From positions 248,001-312,000 of the forward strand of contig CAVZZZ010000001.1 in assembly GCA_963780045.1 (NCBI GenBank): a stretch of DNA of 64,000 nucleotides, read 5' to 3'. The notes under the pieces are model-generated. The model saw nothing but the letters and a program-made list of their open reading frames with translations, was not told the DNA's origin and did not search any database. The first letter of the stretch is position 1. Each line of letters begins with the position of its first letter. The stretch comes from JANXQG01 sp963780045. GTDB lineage: Bacteria > Planctomycetota > Planctomycetia > Pirellulales > Thermoguttaceae. A program made the position numbers and the translations under genes. Below are positions 9,077 to 17,411 of the stretch, piece after piece.

Positions 9077-9978
9077 TTAACCTTGAATTCGCGACACGAA
9101 AACCTCTTCCAACGACAACGCGGTGTCGCCGACGACCGTTCCGCCAATCGCCGCGGCCGCCCGCCGCAACTGCTCGCTCTCGCCGCTGCAGACGTAGGTC
9201 CATTCCGCCCCCTCGCCCGCGCAAGACAGGCTCCCTACTAGCGACGGAGCTTGAGCGACGGGCTGCCCGAATCGCAGCGTCACGCGGCGATGCGTATCTT
9301 TGATTTCATCCATCGACGATGCGAGCATGACCCGCCCCTGGTGGATGATCGCCACCCGGTCGGCCACGCGCTCGATCTCGTCCAGCAAATGGGAGGAAAA
9401 GAATACGGTTCGTCCCTCGTCGGCAATCGTGCGGATGATGGCCCCCAGAATATCGCGGCGGACGACCGGGTCGAGGCCCGACGACGGTTCATCCAACACG
9501 AGCAGCTCGGGCCGATGCGCCAGTGCTACCAGCAGGCCCGTCCGCGCCCGCTGGCCGCGGGAAAGCGTGCTGATCCGCGCCTTGGCGTCGAGATCGAAGG
9601 CCTGCCGCAGCTCCTCGGCGTAGGCTTCGTCCCAGGTTGGATAGAAGGCCCGCGTGTAGCGCAGCAGCTCGCCGACCCGCATCCAATTGGGAAGATCGCG
9701 TTCTTCGGACAGGTAGCCAATGCGGCCCAATGTGCCGACCGGATTCCCGACCGGGTCGAGGCCGAACACCTGCACCGTTCCCGTTTGCGCCTTGAGCATC
9801 CCCAGGATGTGCTTGATCAGCGTCGTTTTGCCGGCGCCGTTGCCGCCGATCAGGCCGAAAACGCCGCCGCGCGGCACGGCCAGCGAGACGTCGTCAAGCG
9901 CCTCTTGTTGCCGAAATGGCGCGTGAGCCGGCGGATATCAATGATGGGAGGAGAGGAGCTGGGAAAGGGTTCGTTCAT
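9077..9978 (-). CDS. ABC transporter ATP-binding protein, one apparent frameshift
   Basis: Nucleotide-binding subunit of the exporter. The protein begins MNEPFPSSSPPIIDIRRL, 5 nt after the GntR stop. FGLIGGNGAGKTTLIKHILG is the Walker A, LSRGQRARTGLL the ABC signature, LLVLDEPSSGLDP the Walker B and SSHLLDEIERVADR the H-loop. The frame breaks near 9907, where AACAAGAGGCG reads as AACAAGGAGGCG in the expected protein (one missing G). About 300 residues, normal for the family. Together with the GntR regulator and downstream permease it forms a YtrA-type operon. Confidence 0.88.
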
Positions 9979-9982
9979 GGGT

Positions 9983-10378
9983 TCATTCCTCGTTGCGGGA
10001 GGTTTGCATGGCTTTGTCGCGCTGTTCGACCAGTTTGACCAGCTCGTCGAACTGAATGTCCATTTGCCGCGCCTCGGCCAGAAGCGCGTCGATGCGATCG
10101 GTAATGATCTTGACCCTTTCGCGGCGGGCCAGCACGGAGACACCCTCGGCGACATAAGTTCCGGCCGTGCGGCGTTTCTCGACCAGACCGGCCGACTCGA
10201 GCTCGCGATAGGCGCGGGCCACGGTGTTGGGATTGACGATCAGCCGATCGGCCAGGACGCGAATGGGCGGCAGTTCGTCCTCCGGCTTGAGCCGGCCCGA
10301 TGCGATCGAGTATTTGATCTGGTTGACAATCTGCAGATAGATCGGCACGCCGTCGTTGGCCGTGATGTGGATTTGCAT
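9983..10378 (-). CDS. GntR family (YtrA subfamily) transcriptional regulator
   Basis: A 131-residue repressor: winged helix-turn-helix at residues 8-75 (VPIYLQIVNQIKYSIASG, LPPIRVLADRLIVNPNTV, AGTYVAEG) followed by a short helical dimerisation tail (90-131), without the large effector domain of FadR/HutC types. This architecture and the following ABC genes are typical of the YtrA subfamily, which autorepresses an ABC export operon. An inverted repeat 43 nt upstream (10421-10444) is the likely operator. Start ATG at 10378 (MQIHITANDGVP). Confidence 0.9.
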   Translation of the reverse strand: MQIHITANDGVPIYLQIVNQIKYSIASGRLKPEDELPPIRVLADRLIVNPNTVARAYRELESAGLVEKRRTAGTYVAEGVSVLARRERVKIITDRIDALLAEARQMDIQFDELVKLVEQRDKAMQTSRNEE

Positions 10379-10420
10379 GGCTTTCTTGTCCCCGGACGAG
10401 AACTCGCCGCCGCATGTATG

Positions 10421-10444
10421 CTTGTACTAATTCAATGATACAAG
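10421..10444. promoter_or_regulatory. Inverted repeat, probable GntR operator
   Basis: CTTGTA and TACAAG face each other across a 12-nt spacer, a 24-nt dyad just upstream of the gntR start. Position and symmetry suit autoregulation by the YtrA-type repressor. On the minus strand the dyad also contains TTGTAT, which could act as a -35. Confidence 0.6.
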
Positions 10445-10644
10445 ATTCTGGCGGCGGCGTCAAGGGGATGATCGGAAAGATTTGTGTGACGAGAAGCTCT
10501 TGGAGGCTTCGGAGGTCGCCAGAAACGGCAAGGATAGGCCAAGGCACCGGCCATTTTACCGAGTTTGGATGCGATCTCAGCGCCGGTTTATTCGTCGCAA
10601 ACTATTGCTATTTCACAGCTTACAGCAAGCGCCGTGAGATCACA

Positions 10645-11553
10645 TTATTGTCGATGCGAGTCCAGCTCCGCGTCCAACGCCTGCAATTGGCTTTCGTCCA
10701 GCTTCAAGCTGGCCGCAGCGACGTTTTCTTCGAGGTGGTCCACGCGCGATGTTCCGGGAATCGGCAGCATGACGGGCGATCGCGCGAGCAGCCACGCCAG
10801 GGCGACCTGCGACGGCGTTGCCTTGCATTCCGCGGCCACCCGATTTATGGGACTCTCTTGGCCGGGGAGTTTTCCGGCCGCCAGGGGGAACCAGGGAATG
10901 AAACCGATTCGGTGCTCTTGGCAATACTCAAGAACGTCGTCGGCGTGCCGATCGACCACGCTGTAGCGATTCTGCACGCTCACGATGGGAACGATCGTTT
11001 GCGCATGCTCGATCTGCTGCACGCTCACTTCCGACAGGCCGATGTGCGTGATTTTGCCCTCCGCCTGCAGCTCCTTCAGTGTGCCGAGCTGGTCCTCGGC
11101 CGCAACCTTCGGATCAATGCGGTGCAACTGATAAAGATCAATGCGGTCCAGGCGCAATCGGCGGAGGCTGCCTTCGCAGGCGGACCGCAGGTGTTCGGGC
11201 CGTCCGTTTTCAACCCAGCGGTTTGGCCCCGGCCGGTCGAAACCGCCCTTGGTGGCAATGACAAGTTGCGGCGGATAAGGATGCAGGGCCTCGGCAATGA
11301 GTTCCTCGCTGACGGCGGGCCCGTAAGAGTCGGCCGTGTCGATGAAGTTGATTCCCAATTCGACCACTCGCCGCAGGACGCGGATGCACTCTGCCCGGTT
11401 CGCCGGCTCGCCCCAAATCCCGTCGCCCGTTATTCGCATCGCGCCGAATCCCAGCCGCACGATATGGAGATCGTCCCCGAGTACGAATTCGCCCACCTTT
11501 CTGGCAAGCTCATCTCTAGTGGCTTTGGGATGCTTTGTTTTCGTTATCGCCAT
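10645..11553 (-). CDS. Aldo/keto reductase
   Basis: NADPH-dependent oxidoreductase of the AKR fold, about 302 residues. The catalytic tetrad is visible: Asp and Tyr in INFIDTADSYGP, Lys in VIATKGGFD, His in YQLHRID. The C-terminal cofactor segment LPIPGTSRVDHLEENV is also present. The start at 11553 (MAITKTKHPKATRDEL) is preferred over the ATG nine codons upstream because AAGGAG lies 8 nt before it. The substrate is not predictable. It appears monocistronic. Confidence 0.9.
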   Translation of the reverse strand: MAITKTKHPKATRDELARKVGEFVLGDDLHIVRLGFGAMRITGDGIWGEPANRAECIRVLRRVVELGINFIDTADSYGPAVSEELIAEALHPYPPQLVIATKGGFDRPGPNRWVENGRPEHLRSACEGSLRRLRLDRIDLYQLHRIDPKVAAEDQLGTLKELQAEGKITHIGLSEVSVQQIEHAQTIVPIVSVQNRYSVVDRHADDVLEYCQEHRIGFIPWFPLAAGKLPGQESPINRVAAECKATPSQVALAWLLARSPVMLPIPGTSRVDHLEENVAAASLKLDESQLQALDAELDSHRQ

Positions 11554-11639
11554 TTTTCGTCTCCTTTTTTTGACGTCCATGACAGTTGCACTCCTACTGA
11601 GTGAATACTACGCATCGGGACAAGCGAGGGAAAGCTCGG

Positions 11640-12142
11640 CTACCGGCCGGCCTCGGTCCGTGCCGCGTTCATGGACTCATACAGTTCCTTCTTGCCGCGG
11701 GTGAAAATATCTCCGTGACTCGCGCCGGCGATGACGCGGAGGGTGACAATACCTTTGAACTCCTTGGCCAGCGTCCGGCTCATTGCCAGCGGTATGACCG
11801 TGTCCTTGTCCCCGTGGATGATCCACGCCCTGCCGTGGTTCTTCGCTAACTCTTGCAAGCCGGCGCGGTTGTCGAAGGAGTGCTGGAAGGGGAACGTCTT
11901 GGGGATTCCAAAGCGGAGCAGCGCCATCTCCGCCGTGCTGGTGAAGGGGGCGCAAAGGACCGCCCGGCGGAGATGAAACTCTTCCACCGCCAGCAGGGCC
12001 GCGGCGCATCCCGGCGAATGCCCGAGACGCACATCCGCTCCGGCAGGTCGGCAGCGCCGAAGTGTATCTGTTTCGCCGCTGCCAGAACGGATTCCTTCAG
12101 GTTTTCTGCGCATGAACATATTCTAGGCATCCACGGAACCAC
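11640..12142 (-). pseudogene. N-terminally truncated, frameshifted alpha/beta hydrolase
   Basis: The nucleophile elbow GHSPGCAAALL, CAPFTSTAEMALLRFG, then the acid region IIHGDKDTVIPLAMS and the catalytic-His context IAGASHGDIF show the C-terminal two thirds of a serine hydrolase. The preceding segment (LKESVLAAAKQIHFGAADLP) lies in another frame; the break is near 12028. Nothing equivalent to the first ~100 residues with the oxyanion-hole loop is present: the similarity starts about 20 nt from the CPBP gene. Probably non-functional whatever the indel. Confidence 0.65.
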
Positions 12143-12159
12143 CGGCGTCGGCGGAGCGC

Positions 12160-12891
12160 TTATCCAAAAAGCAGATCAAACCCTACGACAAAAATCCCCG
12201 CATCGATCATGGCATGACTTGACCACGGCCCCAAGAGCGAGCCGCTGCGTTGATAGATCAAGGCCCAGGCCGCGCCGCCAATGGCTACGCATAGCGAGAA
12301 CAAGACGGCCGGCAGCGTCAGGCCGCCGAAAAAGCTCGCCAACAGGACGACGTGATGGGCGGTGAAGGCTACGGCGGAAACAGCGATCGCGGCCGCCACC
12401 GGCATGTAGCGCCGCAGACCGCCGAAGACGAACCATCGCCAGTAGTATTCTTCCAAGAGCGAATGGACGAGCGAAAGCAGCGCGGCCCCCGCGATAAACG
12501 CCGCGGGGCTGCCCATGCCGAACGACTGTGCCTTCGCCCGAATCATCGTCGCCGACTCCGCCAGGATGTGCTGCGGCTTGAGCCATAGGAAGTACATGAG
12601 CAACATGCCCGCTACGACGGCGACGCCGAGCAACAAGCCCTCCTTGACGCCCGCCGTCCGAGTCATCGGCAGCCGCAGCTTTTGACGGCAAACGATAGTT
12701 ACCCAAATCGCCGGCAGGACGAACTGCACGACTTTTGCCGCTCCGTAGGCCGCCTGCACCGGGCCCGATTCATGCCCGGCAAGGACGACCAGGTAAACCC
12801 ATGCCGCGGCAAACGGAAAGATTGCCGCAACGACCAAAACGGCAATCTCTGCGAGGCGCGAAGGTGGCGTGGTTAGGTCTCTGGAAGTCAT
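12160..12891 (-). CDS. CPBP family intramembrane metalloprotease
   Basis: A 243-residue polytopic membrane protein with the ABI/CAAX (CPBP) signature: EEYYWRWFVFGGLRR (motif 1, Glu-Glu-x3-Arg) and VAFTAHHVVLL (motif 2, His). These residues line the membrane-embedded active site. About six hydrophobic helices. Bacterial members process membrane-anchored peptides or act in bacteriocin self-protection; the role here is unknown. Start ATG at 12891. Confidence 0.88.
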   Translation of the reverse strand: MTSRDLTTPPSRLAEIAVLVVAAIFPFAAAWVYLVVLAGHESGPVQAAYGAAKVVQFVLPAIWVTIVCRQKLRLPMTRTAGVKEGLLLGVAVVAGMLLMYFLWLKPQHILAESATMIRAKAQSFGMGSPAAFIAGAALLSLVHSLLEEYYWRWFVFGGLRRYMPVAAAIAVSAVAFTAHHVVLLASFFGGLTLPAVLFSLCVAIGGAAWALIYQRSGSLLGPWSSHAMIDAGIFVVGFDLLFG

Positions 12892-12947
12892 TGCGAGCGG
12901 TCCTTGTCTGTTACAGGCGAGGACTGCCCGGCATTATAACGCCCAAC

Positions 12948-13023
12948 GTAGCAGGCACACTTCGGCGTGCCGTTCGCTTTTTTATCAGGCGAAGCGGACG
13001 GCACGGCGGAGCGTGCCTGCTAC
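12948..13023. repeat. Intergenic inverted repeat, planctomycete type B
   Basis: A 76-nt near-perfect palindrome: GTAGCAGGCAC at the left and GTGCCTGCTAC at the right, with further paired blocks GTGCCGTTCGCTT and AAGCGGACGGCAC around a short T-rich loop. It lies between glnN and the CPBP gene, starting 15 nt after the glnN stop on its strand, where it could serve as a processing or termination hairpin. Confidence 0.8.
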
Positions 13024-13038
13024 TTTTCTTGACCGCCG

Positions 13039-15222
13039 CTACTTGATAAACAGCATTTCCTGGTAGGTCGGCAGCGGCCAATGGTCGTCGGCCACGATGC
13101 ATTCCAGTTCGTCAGCCACTTTGCGGACCGCCACCATCGCCGGCACGAGTTTCGTGCAGTAGCACTTCGCCTCCTCCAGCAGGCTGCCGTGGGAATGGTG
13201 CCCGGCGGCCTTCTCCAGCGCGGCCGTCGAATCCTGCAATTCCTTCACCAGCGCGGTCACTTTGTCCAGCGTGTCGGTGTCGAACGTGTAACCGACCGCT
13301 TTCAAGTTCGCGCACGTAACCGCCAGTTCGCCCTGATAGCGGATTGCCGCGGGGAAGATCATCGTCTTGGACATCTCGATCGTCTGCTTCGCCTCGACGT
13401 TGATCGACTTGATGTAGTGCTCGAGATAAATGTCCATGCGGCTCTCCATCTCGCGACGGCTGAGCACGTTGTACTTCTCGAAAAGCTCCATGACCTCTGG
13501 CGACCGCAACACGGGCAGGGCGTCCACGGTGGTCTTGAGGTTCGGCAAGCCGCGTTTCTCCGCCTCCTTGTGCCATGCCTCCGAATAGTTGTCGCCGTTG
13601 AAGACGATCGCGCCGTGCTTGTCATAGATGTCCTTCAACAGCGTCTGCACCGCGCCGGGCAGCTTGGCGGAATCGCCGCCGCCGGCCTTCTCCAGCGCCG
13701 TCGCGCAGTAGTCCAGCGACTCGGCCACGATCGTGTTCATCGCCACCAACGGGCCGGCGATCGACTGGCTCGAGCCGACCGCGCGGAACTCGAAGCGATT
13801 GCCGGTAAAGGCGAAGGGGCTGGTGCGGTTGCGGTCGCCGGCGTCCTTGGGCAGAGGCGGCAGGACGTCGACGCCGACGGTTAGAGTCCCCTTCCCCTTC
13901 GATGCCTTCGCTCCTCCCGCCTTGATTTGCTCGAAGATGTCGGTCAACTGGTCGCCCAGGAACACCGAGATGATCGCCGGCGGGGCCTCGTTCGCGCCGA
14001 GGCGGTGGTCGTTGCCCGCATGGGCGACAACCGCGCGGAGCAACGCCGCATACTTGTGTACCGCACGAATCACCGCAGCGCAGAAGACGAGGAACTGCAT
14101 GTTCGCGTGCGGCGTGTGGCCGGGGTCCAGGAGGTTGCCCTGGCTGGCGCTGCCCAGCGACCAGTTGACGTGCTTGCCGGAGCCGTTGACGCCGGCAAAC
14201 GGCTTTTCGTGCAGCAGGCAGGCCATGCCGTACTTCTCCGCCACGCGGCGGAGCGTGATCATGATAAGCTGCTGGTGGTCGGTGGCGACGTTGGCCGTCT
14301 CGAACACGGGGGCAATCTCGTATTGAGCCGGGGCGACTTCGTTGTGCCGCGTCTTGATCGGCACGCCCAGCTTGAACAACTCGCGCTCGACCTCCAGCAT
14401 GAATGCCAGCACGCGCTCGGGGATCGCGCCGAAGTAATGGTCCTCGAACTCCTGTCCCTTGGGTGGCTTGGCGCCGAAGAGCGTGCGACCGGTTGTATAC
14501 AAGTCCGGCCGGGCGAAATAGAAGTTGCGGTCGATGAGGAAGTACTCCTGCTCCGGACCGGCCGTCGACGAAACCAGCGCACCGTCGTGATGCCCGAAGA
14601 GCTTCAATAATCGCTGGGCTTGGGTGTTCAATGCCTGCATCGAGCGGAGCAGCGGCGTCTTCTTGTCCAGGGCCTCGCCGGTCCAGGAGAAAAAGGCCGT
14701 GGGAATACAGAGCGTCGTGCCATTGGGGTTTTCCAGGATGTACGCCGGGCTGGTCACGTCCCAGGCCGTGTAGCCGCGGGCCTCGAAGGTCGCGCGGATG
14801 CCGCCCGACGGGAAGCTCGATGCGTCCGGCTCGCCTTGGATCAGCGCGCTGCCGCTGAACTCGGCCACCGCGCCGCCGCTGCCGTCGGGGGCGAGGAAGC
14901 TGTCGTGCTTCTCGGCGGTCAGGCCCGTCAGCGGATAGAAAACGTGGGCGTAGTGCGTCGCGCCCTTTTCGATCGCCCAGGCCTTGATGGCCGAGGCCAC
15001 GGTGTCGGCGACGGAGCAATCGAGCTTCTCGCCCTTCTCGATCGTTTTCTTCAACGACTTGAAAACCTGCTTCGGCAGCCGCTTTTGCATTTCCGCCAGA
15101 CCGAAGACGTTCGAGCCGTAGATTTCGCTCGACGGCGTTTCGGCGAAGTTCAGCGGCGGTGAGAGGGGCTTGTATTTGGTGACGGCTTCAATCGCCTTGA
15201 GGCGTGACGAACTTCCGCTCAT
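13039..15222 (-). CDS. glnN: Glutamine synthetase type III
   Basis: ATP-dependent condensation of ammonia and glutamate, central nitrogen assimilation. The start is set at MSGSSSRLKAIEAVTKYKPL, giving 727 residues, normal for GSIII (about 700-730) and much longer than GSI. GSIII features are visible: FGLAEMQKRLPKQVFKSLK at the N-terminus; GPEQEYFLIDR; AGVNGSGKHVNWSL; and the C-terminal region with YCTKLVPAMVAVRKVADELE. The frame is intact over 2.2 kb. An upstream extension to 15375 has no similarity. A palindrome lies between the putative promoter and the start. Confidence 0.95.
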   Translation of the reverse strand: MSGSSSRLKAIEAVTKYKPLSPPLNFAETPSSEIYGSNVFGLAEMQKRLPKQVFKSLKKTIEKGEKLDCSVADTVASAIKAWAIEKGATHYAHVFYPLTGLTAEKHDSFLAPDGSGGAVAEFSGSALIQGEPDASSFPSGGIRATFEARGYTAWDVTSPAYILENPNGTTLCIPTAFFSWTGEALDKKTPLLRSMQALNTQAQRLLKLFGHHDGALVSSTAGPEQEYFLIDRNFYFARPDLYTTGRTLFGAKPPKGQEFEDHYFGAIPERVLAFMLEVERELFKLGVPIKTRHNEVAPAQYEIAPVFETANVATDHQQLIMITLRRVAEKYGMACLLHEKPFAGVNGSGKHVNWSLGSASQGNLLDPGHTPHANMQFLVFCAAVIRAVHKYAALLRAVVAHAGNDHRLGANEAPPAIISVFLGDQLTDIFEQIKAGGAKASKGKGTLTVGVDVLPPLPKDAGDRNRTSPFAFTGNRFEFRAVGSSQSIAGPLVAMNTIVAESLDYCATALEKAGGGDSAKLPGAVQTLLKDIYDKHGAIVFNGDNYSEAWHKEAEKRGLPNLKTTVDALPVLRSPEVMELFEKYNVLSRREMESRMDIYLEHYIKSINVEAKQTIEMSKTMIFPAAIRYQGELAVTCANLKAVGYTFDTDTLDKVTALVKELQDSTAALEKAAGHHSHGSLLEEAKCYCTKLVPAMVAVRKVADELECIVADDHWPLPTYQEMLFIK

Positions 15223-15231
15223 ATGCTTATT

Positions 15232-15245
15232 CCGGAATTTTCCGG
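15232..15245. promoter_or_regulatory. Palindrome in the glnN leader
   Basis: CCGGAATTTTCCGG is a perfect 6+2+6 dyad 10-23 nt before the glnN ATG, where a ribosome-binding site would be expected but none is obvious. It could be an operator or a short leader hairpin. Confidence 0.3.
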
Positions 15246-15282
15246 TATTAGAGAATCGAAAAATGGACCTTGCTGGGTAAAT

Positions 15283-15310
15283 AGTGTAGCCGATTGGATT
15301 AGGTTGTAAA
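15283..15310 (-). promoter_or_regulatory. Possible glnN promoter
   Basis: On the minus strand TTTACA (-35-like) and TACACT (-10-like) are separated by 16 nt, about 60 nt before the glnN start. Each deviates from sigma-70 consensus, so this is tentative. Confidence 0.3.
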
Positions 15311-15522
15311 GGAGCTTGCACGATGGCACCGGGTTCTTGCGTCCGTCGCGCGACAATTGCGTGAATCCGCTGCACAAATATTGTGCAGCCTCCCGTCCAA
15401 GTTAGCCTTCTAGGTTACGGGCATTCGCTGTCGGCGCGGCGATACGCCGCTGGATCGCGAGATTTTTTTGCCGGGGTGATTTCGCGCATTTTCTCGAATA
15501 ATAATGGGGTCTTGGAATCCAC

Positions 15523-15593
15523 GGACCATCCAGGACGGGTCCAGGAAGGCCCTAGGACGGGGCCAATCTCGATTCAGGAACGGTCCAGGACCG
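15523..15593. repeat. Three consecutive short hairpins
   Basis: GGACC/GGTCC (15523-15542), GGCCC/GGGCC (15548-15564) and CGGTCC-A-GGACCG (15581-15593) follow one another with related wording, as if a small CCAGGAC-containing unit had been multiplied. Confidence 0.45.
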
Positions 15594-16087
15594 ATCCACG
15601 ATTAAGAACGCCTACATGAATGGGCCAGGGATGAACCGCGGGCAACGAAACCGATGCGTTTGTTTCGTCGTTTTCAATCCGTGGCTGCCTCGTTTCTCAT
15701 CGCTGACCGCTCCGCAGGCTGCCATTTTGGCAGTCGCGCGTCTTGCTCACAAAGAGCGCTTCGCCGAGATGTGTTCCGCCTCGCGGCTTTGCGCCGCTTG
15801 GCACACATCGCCGGCACCCGCCGCAAGTCCTTTCTTTACATATGTTTACACCAGCGCGACACCACGCCGTCAACCGACCCCCCCACACGAATGGGTTGGA
15901 ACACATCTCGCGGCGTCCTCCGCGCGTCCGCCTGCCATTTCTGATTGTCAACATTAGTATACATAATGGGAGCACATAGCGTGCCAATCGCGCCGAATCC
16001 ACGCGGACGGTACGATATGCAAGCCTCTGAGCAGGTCTTGTTCTCCGATAGGCTGCGGGGCTGCGTGCCCCGAAGGGGCGTCGGTTC

Positions 16088-16250
16088 GCCCAGCGAAGGG
16101 CGCAACCCTGGAAAACCGTCGCCATCAAGTCGATGTTTGCGGGCCAACGGCCCAATCGTTTACCTTGCGTTTCGGGTAAACGGTTGGCACGTTGGGCCGG
16201 AGCGAACCCTTTTTTGCCAATTCTGGATCCAGGGCTGCGCCCTTCGCTGG
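16088..16250. repeat. Nested inverted repeat
   Basis: Outer arms CCAGCGAAGGGCGCA (left, ending in CCCTGG) and TGCGCCCTTCGCTGG (right) pair over 22 nt with one mismatch. Inside, GGGCCAACG pairs with CGTTGGGCC, and AATCGTTTACC with GGTAAACGGTT. The whole can fold into one long branched hairpin. Confidence 0.7.
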
Positions 16251-16379
16251 ATTATCGGCTGGGCCTTCGGCCCGAAGATGTTCTTGACGTAACTCTTGAA
16301 TCCGATTGCACTTGCGACTTCTGCCAGGGCTGGCGCTGCACTGGCGCTGCAAAGCAATGACTCTAGCGTTTGAACTCCT

Positions 16380-17093
16380 CACTTGCCACTTCCCACTCAC
16401 CACTACCTGTGCTTCCTCCCAATGCACGATGTACGGCAACACATGGCATTCCAGCCCGAGGTTCTCTCGGTAGTAGCACTTTGAGAACTCGGTGCCGACG
16501 ACGACGTAATCCGCTAGCGCGAACGTCGCACGGTCCCCGTAGTGGAAGTTGTGCAGCCAGAAAACGATTTTTGCCCCGTGCCGCTTTGCCAATTGTTGCA
16601 CCGCGATCGAGGCCGGATCGCCGCCGTACGTGATGACGATATCCGGCCGGTTCTTGCGCAGAAAGATGTCGCACGCAGTCAGGAATGCTTTGACCTCCTT
16701 CGCGCCGAACCAGCCACCGCGCGTCGAGCGGTTCTCAAAAAGCGTGACGCGCACTTTGCCTTCCAAGAGGAAGATCATCCGCGCGTCATACTCGTCCCCC
16801 TCTCCCTCTGGGAGAGGGTTAGGGAGAGGGCGGTTTGTTGTATTCTGATGCTCCCCACTCCGTGCTTCCCGCTCTCCGCCCGCCATGGGAATCTTCGTCT
16901 TCCGCACCACGTACTTGATATTCCGCCGAAAGAGTTGCTCCTGGATCAGTCCCTCGCTGGCTTCGTCAAGCCGCGTTCCGCAGAATGCCATACAGTCAAT
17001 ACGTTGCGTGGCAAGCAACTTCAGTCCGTCACGAGTGGCGGTCGCCGCTCCGTTCGTGAAATCGACGAGACAGTGTGGCGAAACGAAGGCCAT
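16380..17093 (-). pseudogene. Remnant of a GT4-like glycosyltransferase with an inserted mini-repeat
   Basis: From ATG 17093 (MAFVSPHCLVDFTNGAATAT) the frame encodes an N-terminal GT-B-like half: ACDIFLRKNRPDIVITYGGDP, GAKIVFWLHNFHYGD and ADYVVVGTEFSKCYY. Similarity ends at HVLPYIVHWEE; the nucleotide-sugar-binding C-terminal domain is absent and the frame runs into repeat DNA. Between KTKIP and RMIFLLEGKVRVTLFE an in-frame insert of about 35 residues includes RPLPNPLPEGEG. Probably non-functional. Confidence 0.65.
16796..16830. repeat. Small palindromic repeat inside a coding frame
   Basis: A CCCTCTCCCTCTGGGAGAGGG-like palindrome within the glycosyltransferase remnant; translated on the minus strand it gives RPLPNPLPEGEG, a peptide seen where this dispersed repeat has entered genes. 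Confidence 0.7.
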
Positions 17094-17182
17094 TTTGGAA
17101 GGAGCCTGACCCCCTGGCGTACCGCTTTTCCGTCCGTCCTTTTCCATCCAGTTCCGACCCATTGTCACCGCATTCTCCGCTA

Positions 17183-17401
17183 CTATTGGAACTTCAGGGA
17201 ATCCGGCTCGCCCCCTGCCAGCGCATACTCGACGGCGCGTTGCCACTCATCAGCGACACCGGGATCGGCAGGCGAGCCGTCCTCGAGCAGAGACATTCCT
17301 CCCAAAAGTCCACCTAGATCGTCGGACTTGGTGCGCACGTACAATTGTTCGAGGTAACGGAACATGGCGGCGTACGCCTGTTTATCTGTCATGGTGCTCA
17401 T
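17183..17401 (-). CDS. Small hypothetical protein, candidate Rhs immunity
   Basis: A 72-residue acidic protein (MSTMTDKQAYAAMFRYLEQLY, DLGGLLGGMSLLEDG). It starts 10 nt after the stop of the Rhs gene on the same strand, the usual place for a cognate immunity gene. No signal peptide or membrane segment, so it would act in the cytoplasm. Immunity is inferred from position, small size and acidity only; I do not recognise a named family. Confidence 0.6.
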   Translation of the reverse strand: MSTMTDKQAYAAMFRYLEQLYVRTKSDDLGGLLGGMSLLEDGSPADPGVADEWQRAVEYALAGGEPDSLKFQ

Positions 17402-17411
17402 AGACGACTCC

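Larger units (their letters stand above)
15311..16379. other. Gene-poor intergenic stretch with hairpins and repeats
   Basis: About 1.1 kb between glnN and a glycosyltransferase remnant. Open frames here show no recognisable protein. It contains three consecutive short hairpins (15523-15593) and a nested inverted repeat (16088-16250). The middle part has small GC-rich palindromes but no gene I can support. Confidence 0.5.

Noticed and set aside
13622..15019. Open frame of 465 codons overlapping glnN in another frame
   Set aside because: Arg-rich low-complexity shadow; glnN is intact and conserved.
15616..16155. Several overlapping frames in the glnN upstream region
   Set aside because: All short, on both strands, with repeat-derived sequence; none supported.
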